Below the pieces are notes generated by a model, which saw only the letters and a list, made by a program, of their open reading frames with translations, did no database searches and had not been told where the DNA came from. The position numbers were made by a program, and so were the translations under genes. Shown piece after piece: positions 18,292-26,533 of a stretch of DNA of 64,000 nucleotides (positions within the stretch are counted from its first letter, which is position 1; each line of letters starts with the position of its first letter). The stretch is from Rhodobacteraceae bacterium 63075 (GTDB taxonomy: Bacteria; Pseudomonadota; Alphaproteobacteria; Rhodobacterales; Rhodobacteraceae). The stretch is from the NCBI GenBank assembly GCA_003417655.1, contig QVMW01000007.1, positions 89,438 through 153,437 of the forward strand, read 5' to 3'.

Positions 18292-19086
18292 GTGGAAAAG
18301 GCACTGGTGCTGGGAAAAACGGGCAGGCTCGGCCGGGCACTCAGGCGCTACTGGGCTGCAAACGAGCCGCGGTTCAGACCTGTCTGGATCGGACGCAGGC
18401 CGTCCGAGGGCAAATTGCCGGCCGCGCGGGCGGTCCTGGCGCTCTGGGGCAGGACGGCAGGCGACGCTGCGACCCTTTCGGAGAACGCCGAGCTCGCCGA
18501 GCGCGCCGCCGCGCTGGCCGATGAGGCCGGGGCCGAGCGGGTTTTGCACCTGTCGAGCGCGGCGGTCTATGGGGGCGGTGCGGGGCCGTATCGCGAAGCG
18601 GACGCGCCGGCACCGCGAAACGCCTATGGCGCGTCCAAGTGCGAGATGGAAGCCCGCATCGCCCGGCTCGGCGGCGGCGCGCGGCATTGCATCCTGCGGC
18701 TGGCCAATGTCGCCGGGGCCGACAGCCTCTTTCATGCGCTGGAAACACGCGATGAGATCGTGCTCGACCGTTTCGAAAGCGGCGGCGGGCCGGAGCGCAG
18801 CTATATAGCCATTCCGGAGCTGGCGCAGGTTTTCGAGGCGCTGCTCGGTTGCGAGGCCGCGCGCCTGCCGCAGGTTCTGAACGTCGCCGCGCCCCGGCCC
18901 CTGGCCATGGAGGAGATCGCGCGCGCGGCAGGGCGCAAGATTGTCTGGCAAGAGGCGGGTGAGGAGGCGGTGAGGCGCGTCGTGCTCGATACGGCGCGAC
19001 TCGAAAGCCTGGTGAGCCTCGGCCCGCAGGCAAGCGATGCGGGCCATCTCGTGGAAAGCTGGCAGCGCTACGGGGCGGGCGCATGA
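18292..19086 (+). CDS. NAD-dependent epimerase/dehydratase family protein (extended SDR)
   Basis: A 264-residue extended short-chain dehydrogenase, probably a nucleotide-sugar epimerase, dehydratase or reductase. The NAD loop is LGKTGRLG, the catalytic serine LHLSSAAVYGG, and the YxxxK pair AYGASK. The start is GTG, with GGAGAAA just upstream. It overlaps the sugar transferase by ATGA, so the two act in one polysaccharide or glycolipid pathway. The exact sugar is unknown. Confidence 0.88.
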   Translation: MEKALVLGKTGRLGRALRRYWAANEPRFRPVWIGRRPSEGKLPAARAVLALWGRTAGDAATLSENAELAERAAALADEAGAERVLHLSSAAVYGGGAGPYREADAPAPRNAYGASKCEMEARIARLGGGARHCILRLANVAGADSLFHALETRDEIVLDRFESGGGPERSYIAIPELAQVFEALLGCEAARLPQVLNVAAPRPLAMEEIARAAGRKIVWQEAGEEAVRRVVLDTARLESLVSLGPQASDAGHLVESWQRYGAGA

Positions 19087-19694
19087 GCGCGGGCAAGCGG
19101 GCGCTGGACATCGGCCTTGCGCTGCTGCTCGCGCTCCTGCTCTGGCCGCTTGCGCTGGGCATCGCCATTGCGATCCGCCTTGTCGATGGCGCGCCGGTCT
19201 TCTATGTGGCCGAGCGGATGCGGGCACCGGGCGAGCCCTTCATGCTCTGGAAGTTCCGCACCATGCGCGATGCGGCGCAAAACGAGGGGGTGAGCGGCGG
19301 CGACAAGGGAGCGCGGATCACCGGCCTGGGCCGTTTCCTGCGGCGCACGCGGCTCGACGAACTGCCCCAGCTCTGGAACATCCTCAAGGGCGATATCAGC
19401 TTCGTCGGCCCGCGCCCGCCCCTGCGGCGCTATGTCGAGATGTGCCCTGCGCTTTATGGCGAGGTGCTCAAGGCGCGGCCTGGTGTGACGGGGTTGGCGA
19501 CGCTGGCTTTCCATGCGCGCGAGGAGGCGCTTTTGGCCGCGTGCCGCACGGCAGAAGAGACGGAGGCTGTCTACCTGCGCCGCTGCGTGCCCGCCAAGGC
19601 GCGGCTCGATCTGATCTACCGCGACAATCGGACGCTGTGCTGGGATCTGCGGCTGATGGCGGCCACGGTGATCCGGCGCGTCGGCTATAGGTAG
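19083..19694 (+). CDS. Bacterial sugar transferase (phosphoglycosyl transferase)
   Basis: A 203-residue monotopic phosphoglycosyl transferase of the PglC/WcaJ core type, which starts glycan assembly by moving a phosphosugar onto undecaprenyl phosphate. A membrane-entering segment at about 10-32 is followed by FMLWKFRTM, TRLDELPQLWNIL, FVGPRPPL and RPGVTGLA, all family motifs. It is a short form without the extra N-terminal spans of WcaJ. It is translationally coupled to the SDR. Confidence 0.92.
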   Translation: MSAGKRALDIGLALLLALLLWPLALGIAIAIRLVDGAPVFYVAERMRAPGEPFMLWKFRTMRDAAQNEGVSGGDKGARITGLGRFLRRTRLDELPQLWNILKGDISFVGPRPPLRRYVEMCPALYGEVLKARPGVTGLATLAFHAREEALLAACRTAEETEAVYLRRCVPAKARLDLIYRDNRTLCWDLRLMAATVIRRVGYR

Positions 19695-19698
19695 GGCT

Positions 19699-20160
19699 TT
19701 AGCGCGTCAGTTCCATCGCGATGCTCTGCCGCCTTTCGGGCTTGGTCAGGGTGATCGTGAGGCCGATCCTGTCGGCGGCGAGAAGCTTCATCGCCAGGGT
19801 TATGTCCTGCTGCGCGCGGCGGCCTGTCAGCGCGACGCCGTCCGGCATGAGGATGCCCGTCAGCTCCACCGGACGTTGCGCGCCCGTGTCCTGCAAAGTG
19901 CGGCTGCGCAGGCTGCCATCGGGCTCGCGCAGAAAGACGAAGTGAATATCCTCGCGCCGTCGGGCGCTGGCGCAGGCCCCTTGCACTTCGCTGGCTTTCG
20001 CATCGGTCGTGATCGTCAGGCGGCAGCGCAGGTCCTCGTCGATGTTGCGGTCGAGATACGTCCCGCGCCCCGACCAGCTTCCGGCCATCTCGAAGAGCGC
20101 GTCCTGCGCCGTGGCGGCTGCGGGCGCAAGGGCGAGGAGAATGAAAACTGCGTAGCGCAT
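19699..20160 (-). CDS. Secreted hypothetical protein coupled to RND exporter
   Basis: A 153-residue protein with a Sec signal peptide (MRYAVFILLALAPAAATAQ). The predicted beta-rich mature domain holds two cysteines (DLRCRL and GACASA) that could form a disulphide. Its ATG shares one base with the stop of the RND exporter gene, so it is translationally coupled and probably an exporter accessory or cargo-binding protein. I do not recognise the family. Confidence 0.72.
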   Translation of the reverse strand: MRYAVFILLALAPAAATAQDALFEMAGSWSGRGTYLDRNIDEDLRCRLTITTDAKASEVQGACASARRREDIHFVFLREPDGSLRSRTLQDTGAQRPVELTGILMPDGVALTGRRAQQDITLAMKLLAADRIGLTITLTKPERRQSIAMELTR

Positions 20161-22232
20161 CAGAACCTGTCCTTTCGCAAGAGCACGATCAGCAGGGCGG
20201 GGAAGAGCAGAAGATCCGCCAGCAGGGCGATGACGATCGCCTGCGCGGTCAGCGCGCCGAAAAGGCCGACGGCGGGCAGGGCGCTGAAGGCGGTCAGCGC
20301 AAAGCCGGCGATGAGCAGCAGGCTGGTCGTCATGATCGGCGAGATGAGCGCGGCGAGGCTCTGCTCGATGACGGCTTCCGGCGCCGTGCCCTCGCGCCTT
20401 TTCAGGCGGACGCGGTTGATCACGTGGATCGTGTTGTCCACGGCGATGCCGAAGGCCACCAGCAGCGCGATGGAGGCGGTGATCGTCACGGTCTGGCCGG
20501 TGAGCGCCATCCAGGCCTCGATCCCGAGGATGGGCAGCAGGTTGGGCACCAGCGTGACCAGCCCGGCCCAGGCCGAGCGCAAGGCCAGCGCGATGCCGAG
20601 CGTCATCAGCGCGATGGCGATGTAGAAGGCGGTGCGCAGCCCGTCGACGAGCACGGGCAATTGCTCTGCCGCGAGGATCGCGTAGCCCGTCACGTCGGCA
20701 TCTTCCAGCCCGGCCGCGTCCAGCCTGGCCCTGAGGCGCGCGACATCGGCTTCGATCTCGCCGGGCTCGTTCAGGATCGAGGTGGGCACCGGGATGGAAT
20801 AGCCGCTGCCATCCGCCGCGACGAGGCGCGCGGGGGCGTCAGCCTCATCGGGGAGCGTCACGGGCGCACCGAGAAGCGCATCGGTCGCGCGTGCAAGGCG
20901 GGCGGCATCGGCCTCGGAGCTCTCGCCCGTGGCCGGAACGAAGACGTTGTGCCGCCCGCTTCCGGGCAGCTCAGCCTCGAGCACGGCCAGGTCTTCCAGC
21001 AGGCTGGAGGCGCGCGGGACATGCTCGAACGGGTCATAGCCCGTCACGACACGGGGCTGCGCGGCGATGAGGAGGGCCAGCAGCACGAGCGCGGCCGCCG
21101 AGACCGCCCCGGCATGGCGCAGCAGCCGGACGGGCAGGCCGAGAAAGGAGCGGAACCTCTGGCTGGATTGCAGCGTCACCTGCCGCGTCAGCAGCAGGCG
21201 GGCGAGCAGGGGCACCACCGTTGCCACGACGATCAGCGTGAGGATCATGCCGAGCGCTCCGACGATGGCGAGCTCGCGCAGCGCCTCGGAATCGATCCAG
21301 AGCATGACAAGGAAGGCCAGCACGGTCGTCAGTGTGGTCGAGACGATTGCGGGCAGGATCTCGCGCCGCGCGGCGGCCACCGCGGCGGGGATATCCGCCT
21401 CCGGCCTGTGGCAGATCGCATGAAAGTAGTGAATGCTGTCTGCAAAGCCGAGCACGATCAGGATCACCGGGATGAGCGAGAGCAGTGGCGAAAGGGCCGT
21501 TCCCGTGACTGCCAGCGCGCCAAGGCCGAGCGCCAGCGCCATGAGGATGGGCAGGCCGCTGATGACCACCGCGCGCCATGACCGGAAGATGACGAAGATC
21601 AGCGCGAGGCCGAGCACCACGGCGAGCGGGGTGATCGTGAGCTGGTCGCGCAGGAGCGCGGCGTTGATTTCCTCTTCGAGCCGGGGCGTGCCGACCCGGG
21701 TGATCCCGAGCGCCGGATCGGCCAGCGCGAGAGGCTCCGAGAGAACGGGGCCGAACTCGGGCGGCGCGAGCGCGTCGTCCATCTGGATGATGACCAGGGT
21801 CATGCGCGCGTCCTCGGAGACAAGGCCGGAGGCAAAGGGGAGTGTCTCGCGCATCAGCGCGAGCTGCTCGGCGGGGGCGAGACCGGCGGCGCGCTCGCTT
21901 TTCAGAAAGCTCTGGGGGCTGCCTTCCGCTGTCAGCGAGAAGAGGCTGAAGACATCCTCCACGCCGCGCGCCAGTTGCAGCTCGATCAGCATGTCTTCCA
22001 GCGCCGCCAGTGGCAGCACATCCTGCGACCGGACGGCCAGCACCACGTCCCGCGTGTCGTCGCCGAAGCGCGCCCGGTGCTCGGCAAAGCGCGTGTAGCT
22101 CTCCGCCGAACTTTCGAGGCTCCTTGTCAGGTCCGCATCGAATTCGAGCCGGGCCACGCCGAAGAAAAGGGCCGCGAGCGCCAGAACGGCACATGCGGCG
22201 AATGCGATCCTGTCAATAAACACGCGGGGCAT
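20160..22232 (-). CDS. RND-superfamily exporter, MMPL/HpnN-like
   Basis: A 690-residue inner-membrane RND protein of the lipid-exporter type. A first span (about 8-28) is followed by a large periplasmic domain, a span block at about 205-370, a second span and periplasmic domain, and a final block at about 540-690. Acidic residues expected for proton coupling sit in VLGFADSIHYFH and AFGIAVDNTIHV. No clear Shine-Dalgarno precedes the ATG at 22232. The proteins most like it move hopanoids, carotenoids or complex lipids; the cargo here is unknown. Confidence 0.88.
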   Translation of the reverse strand: MPRVFIDRIAFAACAVLALAALFFGVARLEFDADLTRSLESSAESYTRFAEHRARFGDDTRDVVLAVRSQDVLPLAALEDMLIELQLARGVEDVFSLFSLTAEGSPQSFLKSERAAGLAPAEQLALMRETLPFASGLVSEDARMTLVIIQMDDALAPPEFGPVLSEPLALADPALGITRVGTPRLEEEINAALLRDQLTITPLAVVLGLALIFVIFRSWRAVVISGLPILMALALGLGALAVTGTALSPLLSLIPVILIVLGFADSIHYFHAICHRPEADIPAAVAAARREILPAIVSTTLTTVLAFLVMLWIDSEALRELAIVGALGMILTLIVVATVVPLLARLLLTRQVTLQSSQRFRSFLGLPVRLLRHAGAVSAAALVLLALLIAAQPRVVTGYDPFEHVPRASSLLEDLAVLEAELPGSGRHNVFVPATGESSEADAARLARATDALLGAPVTLPDEADAPARLVAADGSGYSIPVPTSILNEPGEIEADVARLRARLDAAGLEDADVTGYAILAAEQLPVLVDGLRTAFYIAIALMTLGIALALRSAWAGLVTLVPNLLPILGIEAWMALTGQTVTITASIALLVAFGIAVDNTIHVINRVRLKRREGTAPEAVIEQSLAALISPIMTTSLLLIAGFALTAFSALPAVGLFGALTAQAIVIALLADLLLFPALLIVLLRKDRF

Positions 22233-22245
22233 GGGGTGTTATCGG

Positions 22246-22262
22246 CGTCTTTACAGACGTCT
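22246..22262. promoter_or_regulatory. Overlapping palindromes in the exporter/acyltransferase divergent promoter
   Basis: CGTCT-TTAC-AGACG (22246-22259) overlaps the 8-bp palindrome AGACGTCT (22255-22262). It lies 14-30 bp upstream of the exporter ATG and about 50 bp upstream of the acyltransferase ATG, a natural operator position. Either a regulator site or a leader hairpin is possible. Confidence 0.4.
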
Positions 22263-22311
22263 GCAATCCTGTATCTACTGATCCGGGCAGGATTTTCTGG
22301 GGGAACCGTTC

Positions 22312-23526
22312 ATGAAGCACGCATCCGGCGCCTTCGCGCGCCCGTTTTCGAACATGCAGTGGTATCTGGCGGATGCGCAGAACACGGTTCACTGCATTCT
22401 CGCCAGCCCTCATGAGATGACCGAAGACGCCTTCCGCGAGCTGCTCGCGCGGTTCGCGCAGAACGGACCCTCGGTGCTCTGGCAGGAAGACCGCGACGCG
22501 CAGACACTGGTTCATCGCGGTGATCTCGACCTTGTCGAGCTGGGCCGCTACACGCGCAGCGATGGGGCCTTGATGCCGCATTCCGAGCTTGCCGAGACAC
22601 TGGCAAAGCCCTTCACGCCAGACGAGCCTGCCAGCTTCCGAGCCACCTGCTACACAGCGCCGGAGCCGAACGAGAACGGCATGCGCACTTGGATCGTCTT
22701 CGAGACATCGCACGCGATGACCGAGGGCAGCGACATCTCCAAGCTGCTGCGGCGCATGACGGACGATACCGATGCGCGCCCGCAGAAAGTCAGCTCCCGG
22801 ATGCGCGCGGGCGAGGTCGGAGCGCTGTTTCTCGTGCCTTTCATCTGGGTGCTGCACATGTTCGCCGCATGGAGCCACAAGCCGCACCGCCGGGACTACG
22901 GCTTTTCGCGCGTGACCCTCGACAAGGCCGATCTCGGGCGCGCCGCCCGCGAGCTTGGCGTCAGCAAGCGCGCCGTGATCTTCGGGACCGTCACGCACGC
23001 GCTCTTGTCCGACAAGCTGGGCAAGAAGGGCCATCTGGCCTATACCCAGCTGCCCGGAGAGCGGCTCAGGCTGGACAGCGAGAACTATCTCAACGTGCAG
23101 GTCGACGAGGTCAGAGCGCCGATCCGCGAGGACCTGAAGACCCAGATCACCGAGCTGCACGAGACGCTTGCGCCGAGGGCCGGCGCGTCTCACTTCGTGT
23201 CGATCTGGCACAACAAGCTTCTGAGCATGCATCGCTTCTTCTATCGGCGGATGCCCTGGCTCTACCCAAAGAACTTTTTCGATTTTTCGCCCTATGATCT
23301 GCTGCTCTCGCTGTTGCCACCGATCCGGCCGGCGCGCTCATGGGCCGATCTTCAGGACACGACCGTCTTCGCAGGGAGCAACACGGGGGCCTATCCCACC
23401 TGCATCATCGCGGTGGGCGAGACCGAGATCAGCCTGAACTTCTGGCTCGATGCGGCGCGGGAAGACCGGCTGGCAGACGTGCTGAGCAACGCCGAGGCGC
23501 TGTCCATCGGCGCGCGCGGCTGGTGA
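22312..23526 (+). CDS. Putative acyltransferase, distant WS/DGAT-PapA (condensation fold) relative
   Basis: A 404-residue protein with the layout of CoA-dependent acyltransferases. The degenerate active-site motif SHAMTEGSD (HxxxEG in place of HHxxxDG) is near residue 135. A SKRAVIFGTVTHAL segment resembles the GATVNDV helix, and AGSNTGAY near the C-terminus resembles the SNVPGP motif, followed by LNFWLDAAREDRL. GGGGGAA lies upstream of the ATG. The divergent partner is an RND lipid-type exporter, echoing PapA/MmpL pairs. The call is by motif; the glutamate substitution makes activity uncertain. Confidence 0.6.
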   Translation: MKHASGAFARPFSNMQWYLADAQNTVHCILASPHEMTEDAFRELLARFAQNGPSVLWQEDRDAQTLVHRGDLDLVELGRYTRSDGALMPHSELAETLAKPFTPDEPASFRATCYTAPEPNENGMRTWIVFETSHAMTEGSDISKLLRRMTDDTDARPQKVSSRMRAGEVGALFLVPFIWVLHMFAAWSHKPHRRDYGFSRVTLDKADLGRAARELGVSKRAVIFGTVTHALLSDKLGKKGHLAYTQLPGERLRLDSENYLNVQVDEVRAPIREDLKTQITELHETLAPRAGASHFVSIWHNKLLSMHRFFYRRMPWLYPKNFFDFSPYDLLLSLLPPIRPARSWADLQDTTVFAGSNTGAYPTCIIAVGETEISLNFWLDAAREDRLADVLSNAEALSIGARGW

Positions 23527-23565
23527 GGCGGGTCGTTACGCGACTGCAGATGCCGCCTAGCGCCG

Positions 23566-25611
23566 TCAGAGATCCTTCACGAGGCGCAGCGCGTCGTAGA
23601 TCGCGGCGTGGGTGTTGCGGGCAGAGACGGCATCGCCGATGCGGAAGAGCTGGAAGCGCCCCTCGGGGTTTTTCGTGACCCGCTGCGGGCGGCCCGCGAT
23701 CAGCGCGTCATAGTCGACAGCGCCGTGATTGCTGCTCAGGGGCTTGAGGGCCGTGTAGAGCTCGTCATTTGGCAGGGTGCCGTAGTTGAGCACGACCTGG
23801 TCATAGAGCCTCTTCTCGGCGAGGTCGGAATAATCCGTGCCGATCGTCGCGGCGAGCTTGTTGCCCTTCCGGGCCACCCCGAGCAGGCGGCGTGTGACCG
23901 TGAACGTCACGTCGCGCTCTTGCAGGCTGCGCATGTAGGGGGTGAGGTTCATGCCGAGCACTTCCGGCGAGAGCGTCCTGTCGGGCGTCATCACCTCGAC
24001 CTTCGCTCCCGCTGCGCTGGCCACTTCGGCGGCTTGCAGCGCAGCATGGTCGCCAGCCTCATCGTAGATCAGGATATGCTCTGCGGGCGCGACATCGCCC
24101 GAGAGAATGTCCCAGGCGGTGACCGTGTGCGGGGCGTCGCTCTTCTGCTCGAAAAGATGCGTGGCCGGCAGGCCGCCCGTGGCGATGATCACCACGTCGG
24201 GCGCGAGGGCTGTGACATCGGCCTCGTCCGCGTAGCTGTTGAAGTGAAAGGTCACATCGCGCGCCGCGCATTGGGCCATGCGCCAGTCGATGATCCCGAT
24301 CATCTCGCGGCGGCGCGGGCTCTGCGCCGTGAGCCGGACCTGCCCGCCCGGGTCAGCTGCGGCCTCGAAGACCGTGACCTCGTGGCCGCGCTCGGCGGCG
24401 ACGCGGGCGGCCTCCAGACCGCCGGGGCCAGCGCCGACGACGACCAACTTGCGGCGCGTCCCGGCCGGGGCGATCTCGTGCGGCATGGTCGCTTCGCGGC
24501 CCGTGGCCGCGTTGTGAATGCAGAGCGCATCCCCGGCCTGGTAGATCCGGTCGAGGCAGTAGGTGGCCCCGACGCAGGGGCGGATGTCATCCTCGCGGCC
24601 CTCGGCGATCTTTTTGACGATATGCGGATCGGCCATGTGGGCGCGCGTCATCCCGACCATGTCCAGCAGCCCCTCGCGGATGGCGTGGCGCGCCGTGGGC
24701 ACATCGGGGATGCGTGCGGCGTGGAAGGTGGGCATGCCAGTGGCTTCGCGCACGGCGCCCGCGAAGTCGAGATGCGGCGCGGAGGCCATGCCCTGCACGG
24801 GGATCACGTCGGTCATCGCCGGGTCTGTGTGCACGCGCCCGCGGATCACGTTGAGAAAGTCGATCTGGCCGGTCGCGGCGAGGCGCTTGGAAATCTCCAG
24901 CCCCTCCTCGGGGGTGATCCCGCCGGACTCGGCCTCGTCGGCGGTGTAGCGGTAGCCGACAATGAACTCGTCGCCCACGCGCTTGCGGATCGCCTCGGTC
25001 ACTTCGAGCGGCAGGCGCATGCGGCTTTCAAGGCTCGCGCCGCCATAGGGGCCGTCCAGATCATTGGTCAGCGGGGACCAGAACTGGTCCAGCAGGTGGC
25101 CGTAGACCTGAAGCTCGATCCCGTCCATGCCGCCCTCCTTCATGCGCTCGGCGGCATCGGCGAAATCGGTGATGATGCGGGCGATATCCCAATCCTCCGC
25201 GAGCTTGGGAAAGGCCCGGTGCGCGGGCTCGCGGTTGCGCGAGGCGGAGAGGGAGGGCAGCCAGTCGCCCTTGTTCCAGGTGGTGCGGCGCCCGAGATGC
25301 GTGAGCTGGATCATCACCGCGCAGCCATGCTCGTGACAGGCATCGGTGAGCGCGCGGATATGCGGGACGACGTCATCGCGGTAGGCGAGGATATTGTTGA
25401 AGGCGGGCGGGCTGTCGCGGCTGACGGTGGCCGAGCCTGCCGTCATGGCGAGCGCGACACCAGCTTTCGCGCGCTCGGCGTGGTAGAGGCGGTAGCGCTC
25501 GGTGGGCATGCCGTCCTCGGGATAGGCCGGCTCATGGGCCGTCGTCATGATCCGGTTGCGCAGGGTGAGATGCTTGAGCTGGTAGGGCTGGAGGAGGGGG
25601 TCGCTGGACAT
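23566..25611 (-). CDS. NADH:flavin oxidoreductase, TMADH/StcD-like (old yellow enzyme fused to FAD/NAD domain)
   Basis: A 681-residue two-part enzyme: an N-terminal FMN TIM barrel (about 1-370), then an FAD/NAD(P) domain opening with VVVGAGPGGLEAARVAAERG. Between them the cluster cysteines read C-x5-C-x11-C (from CVGATYC), lacking one of the usual four 4Fe-4S ligands in this arrangement. It resembles N-methylproline demethylases of stachydrine breakdown and dimethylamine/TMA dehydrogenases. The start MSSDPLLQPY at 25611 is the family N-terminus. Confidence 0.87.
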   Translation of the reverse strand: MSSDPLLQPYQLKHLTLRNRIMTTAHEPAYPEDGMPTERYRLYHAERAKAGVALAMTAGSATVSRDSPPAFNNILAYRDDVVPHIRALTDACHEHGCAVMIQLTHLGRRTTWNKGDWLPSLSASRNREPAHRAFPKLAEDWDIARIITDFADAAERMKEGGMDGIELQVYGHLLDQFWSPLTNDLDGPYGGASLESRMRLPLEVTEAIRKRVGDEFIVGYRYTADEAESGGITPEEGLEISKRLAATGQIDFLNVIRGRVHTDPAMTDVIPVQGMASAPHLDFAGAVREATGMPTFHAARIPDVPTARHAIREGLLDMVGMTRAHMADPHIVKKIAEGREDDIRPCVGATYCLDRIYQAGDALCIHNAATGREATMPHEIAPAGTRRKLVVVGAGPGGLEAARVAAERGHEVTVFEAAADPGGQVRLTAQSPRRREMIGIIDWRMAQCAARDVTFHFNSYADEADVTALAPDVVIIATGGLPATHLFEQKSDAPHTVTAWDILSGDVAPAEHILIYDEAGDHAALQAAEVASAAGAKVEVMTPDRTLSPEVLGMNLTPYMRSLQERDVTFTVTRRLLGVARKGNKLAATIGTDYSDLAEKRLYDQVVLNYGTLPNDELYTALKPLSSNHGAVDYDALIAGRPQRVTKNPEGRFQLFRIGDAVSARNTHAAIYDALRLVKDL

Positions 25612-25824
25612 GGCTGTGCTCTGGCTGCTTGGGCTGGTTCCAGGAGCACCGTGAGCGCGCGGGGGTGGCCGTGTCAACGAAAACGAGCGTGCGCTCCGGC
25701 CCGCAAGCGCCCATCGCCGATCCATATAGCAAAGGCCGCCCAACCCCGCGCAATCAACGCAAATCACGCCGTCATGCCGTTGTCCCGAAGGGGCTCAACC
25801 GCCCCGTTTCACGCGGCGGCCCGC
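25612..25824. other. Spacer between oxidoreductase and gcrA
   Basis: About 210 bp without a gene. One hairpin, GGGGC-TCAACC-GCCCC (25790-25805), sits 20 bp after the gcrA stop and may help end gcrA transcription; no clear U-run follows. Confidence 0.5.
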
Positions 25825-26430
25825 TCAGCGCTTGCGGTCGCGGCGCGATGACATGGGCTGGAAGGCGACGCCGACATGGGCCTCGCAATAGGGCTTGCCC
25901 GATTTGGTGGGCAGGCCGCAGAACCAGAAGTCATCCGTGGCCGGGTCTCCGACGGGCCATTTGCAGGTCCGTTCCGTCAGCTCCATGAGCGAGAGCTTCT
26001 TGGCCTTCTTCTCGACCTCGTTGACCTTGGCCAGAGCCTCGGCGCTGATCTCGTTGTTGGAGGGCTGCGGCGGCAGGGGCTGGCCGGCGGGAATGATCGC
26101 GCGGCGGGCCGGAGCAGGTGGCGTGGCCGACTTGGTCTCGGCCTCGGGCTGCGCGTCGCCCTCTGCCTCGGGTTCCGGTTCGGCCGGCGCGGGCTTTGCG
26201 GCGGCCTTCTTCGGCGCGGCTTTTGGCTTGGACGGTTTCTTCGGCGCGGCGGCGGGCTTCGCTTCGGCCTTGGTGGCGTCGGTCGTCCGGTTGCTCAGAC
26301 CGAGGCGGTGCACCTTGCCGATCACGGCGTTGCGCGTGACACCGCCGAGCTCCTTGGCGATCTGGCTTGCCGACTGGCCTTCGCTCCACATCTTCTTGAG
26401 GGTCTCTACGCGTTCGTCGGTCCAGGACAT
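25825..26430 (-). CDS. gcrA: Cell-cycle regulator GcrA
   Basis: A 201-residue GcrA, the alphaproteobacterial sigma-70 cofactor that activates cell-cycle genes at methylated GANTC sites. The N-terminal DNA-binding domain begins MSWTDERVETLKKMW and holds GVTRNAVIGKVHRLGLS. A lysine/alanine/proline/glutamate-rich linker (about 50-110) precedes a C-terminal sigma-binding module with CKWPVGDP, WFCGLPTKSGKPYCEAH. The ATG at 26430 gives the conserved N-terminus. Confidence 0.96.
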   Translation of the reverse strand: MSWTDERVETLKKMWSEGQSASQIAKELGGVTRNAVIGKVHRLGLSNRTTDATKAEAKPAAAPKKPSKPKAAPKKAAAKPAPAEPEPEAEGDAQPEAETKSATPPAPARRAIIPAGQPLPPQPSNNEISAEALAKVNEVEKKAKKLSLMELTERTCKWPVGDPATDDFWFCGLPTKSGKPYCEAHVGVAFQPMSSRRDRKR

Positions 26431-26533
26431 GGGAATACTTTCGGGTCGTGGGGCCGCATCCGGGCAGCCCGTCATGGGTCAGCGCCCTATACTAAACATC
26501 AAAGCGGCAGATACAAGGTGGGATCGGGGCAAC

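Noticed and set aside
23608..25851. 747-codon plus-strand frame opposite the OYE-type oxidoreductase
   Set aside because: Shadow of the high-GC minus-strand gene; composition is low-information and no family is seen.
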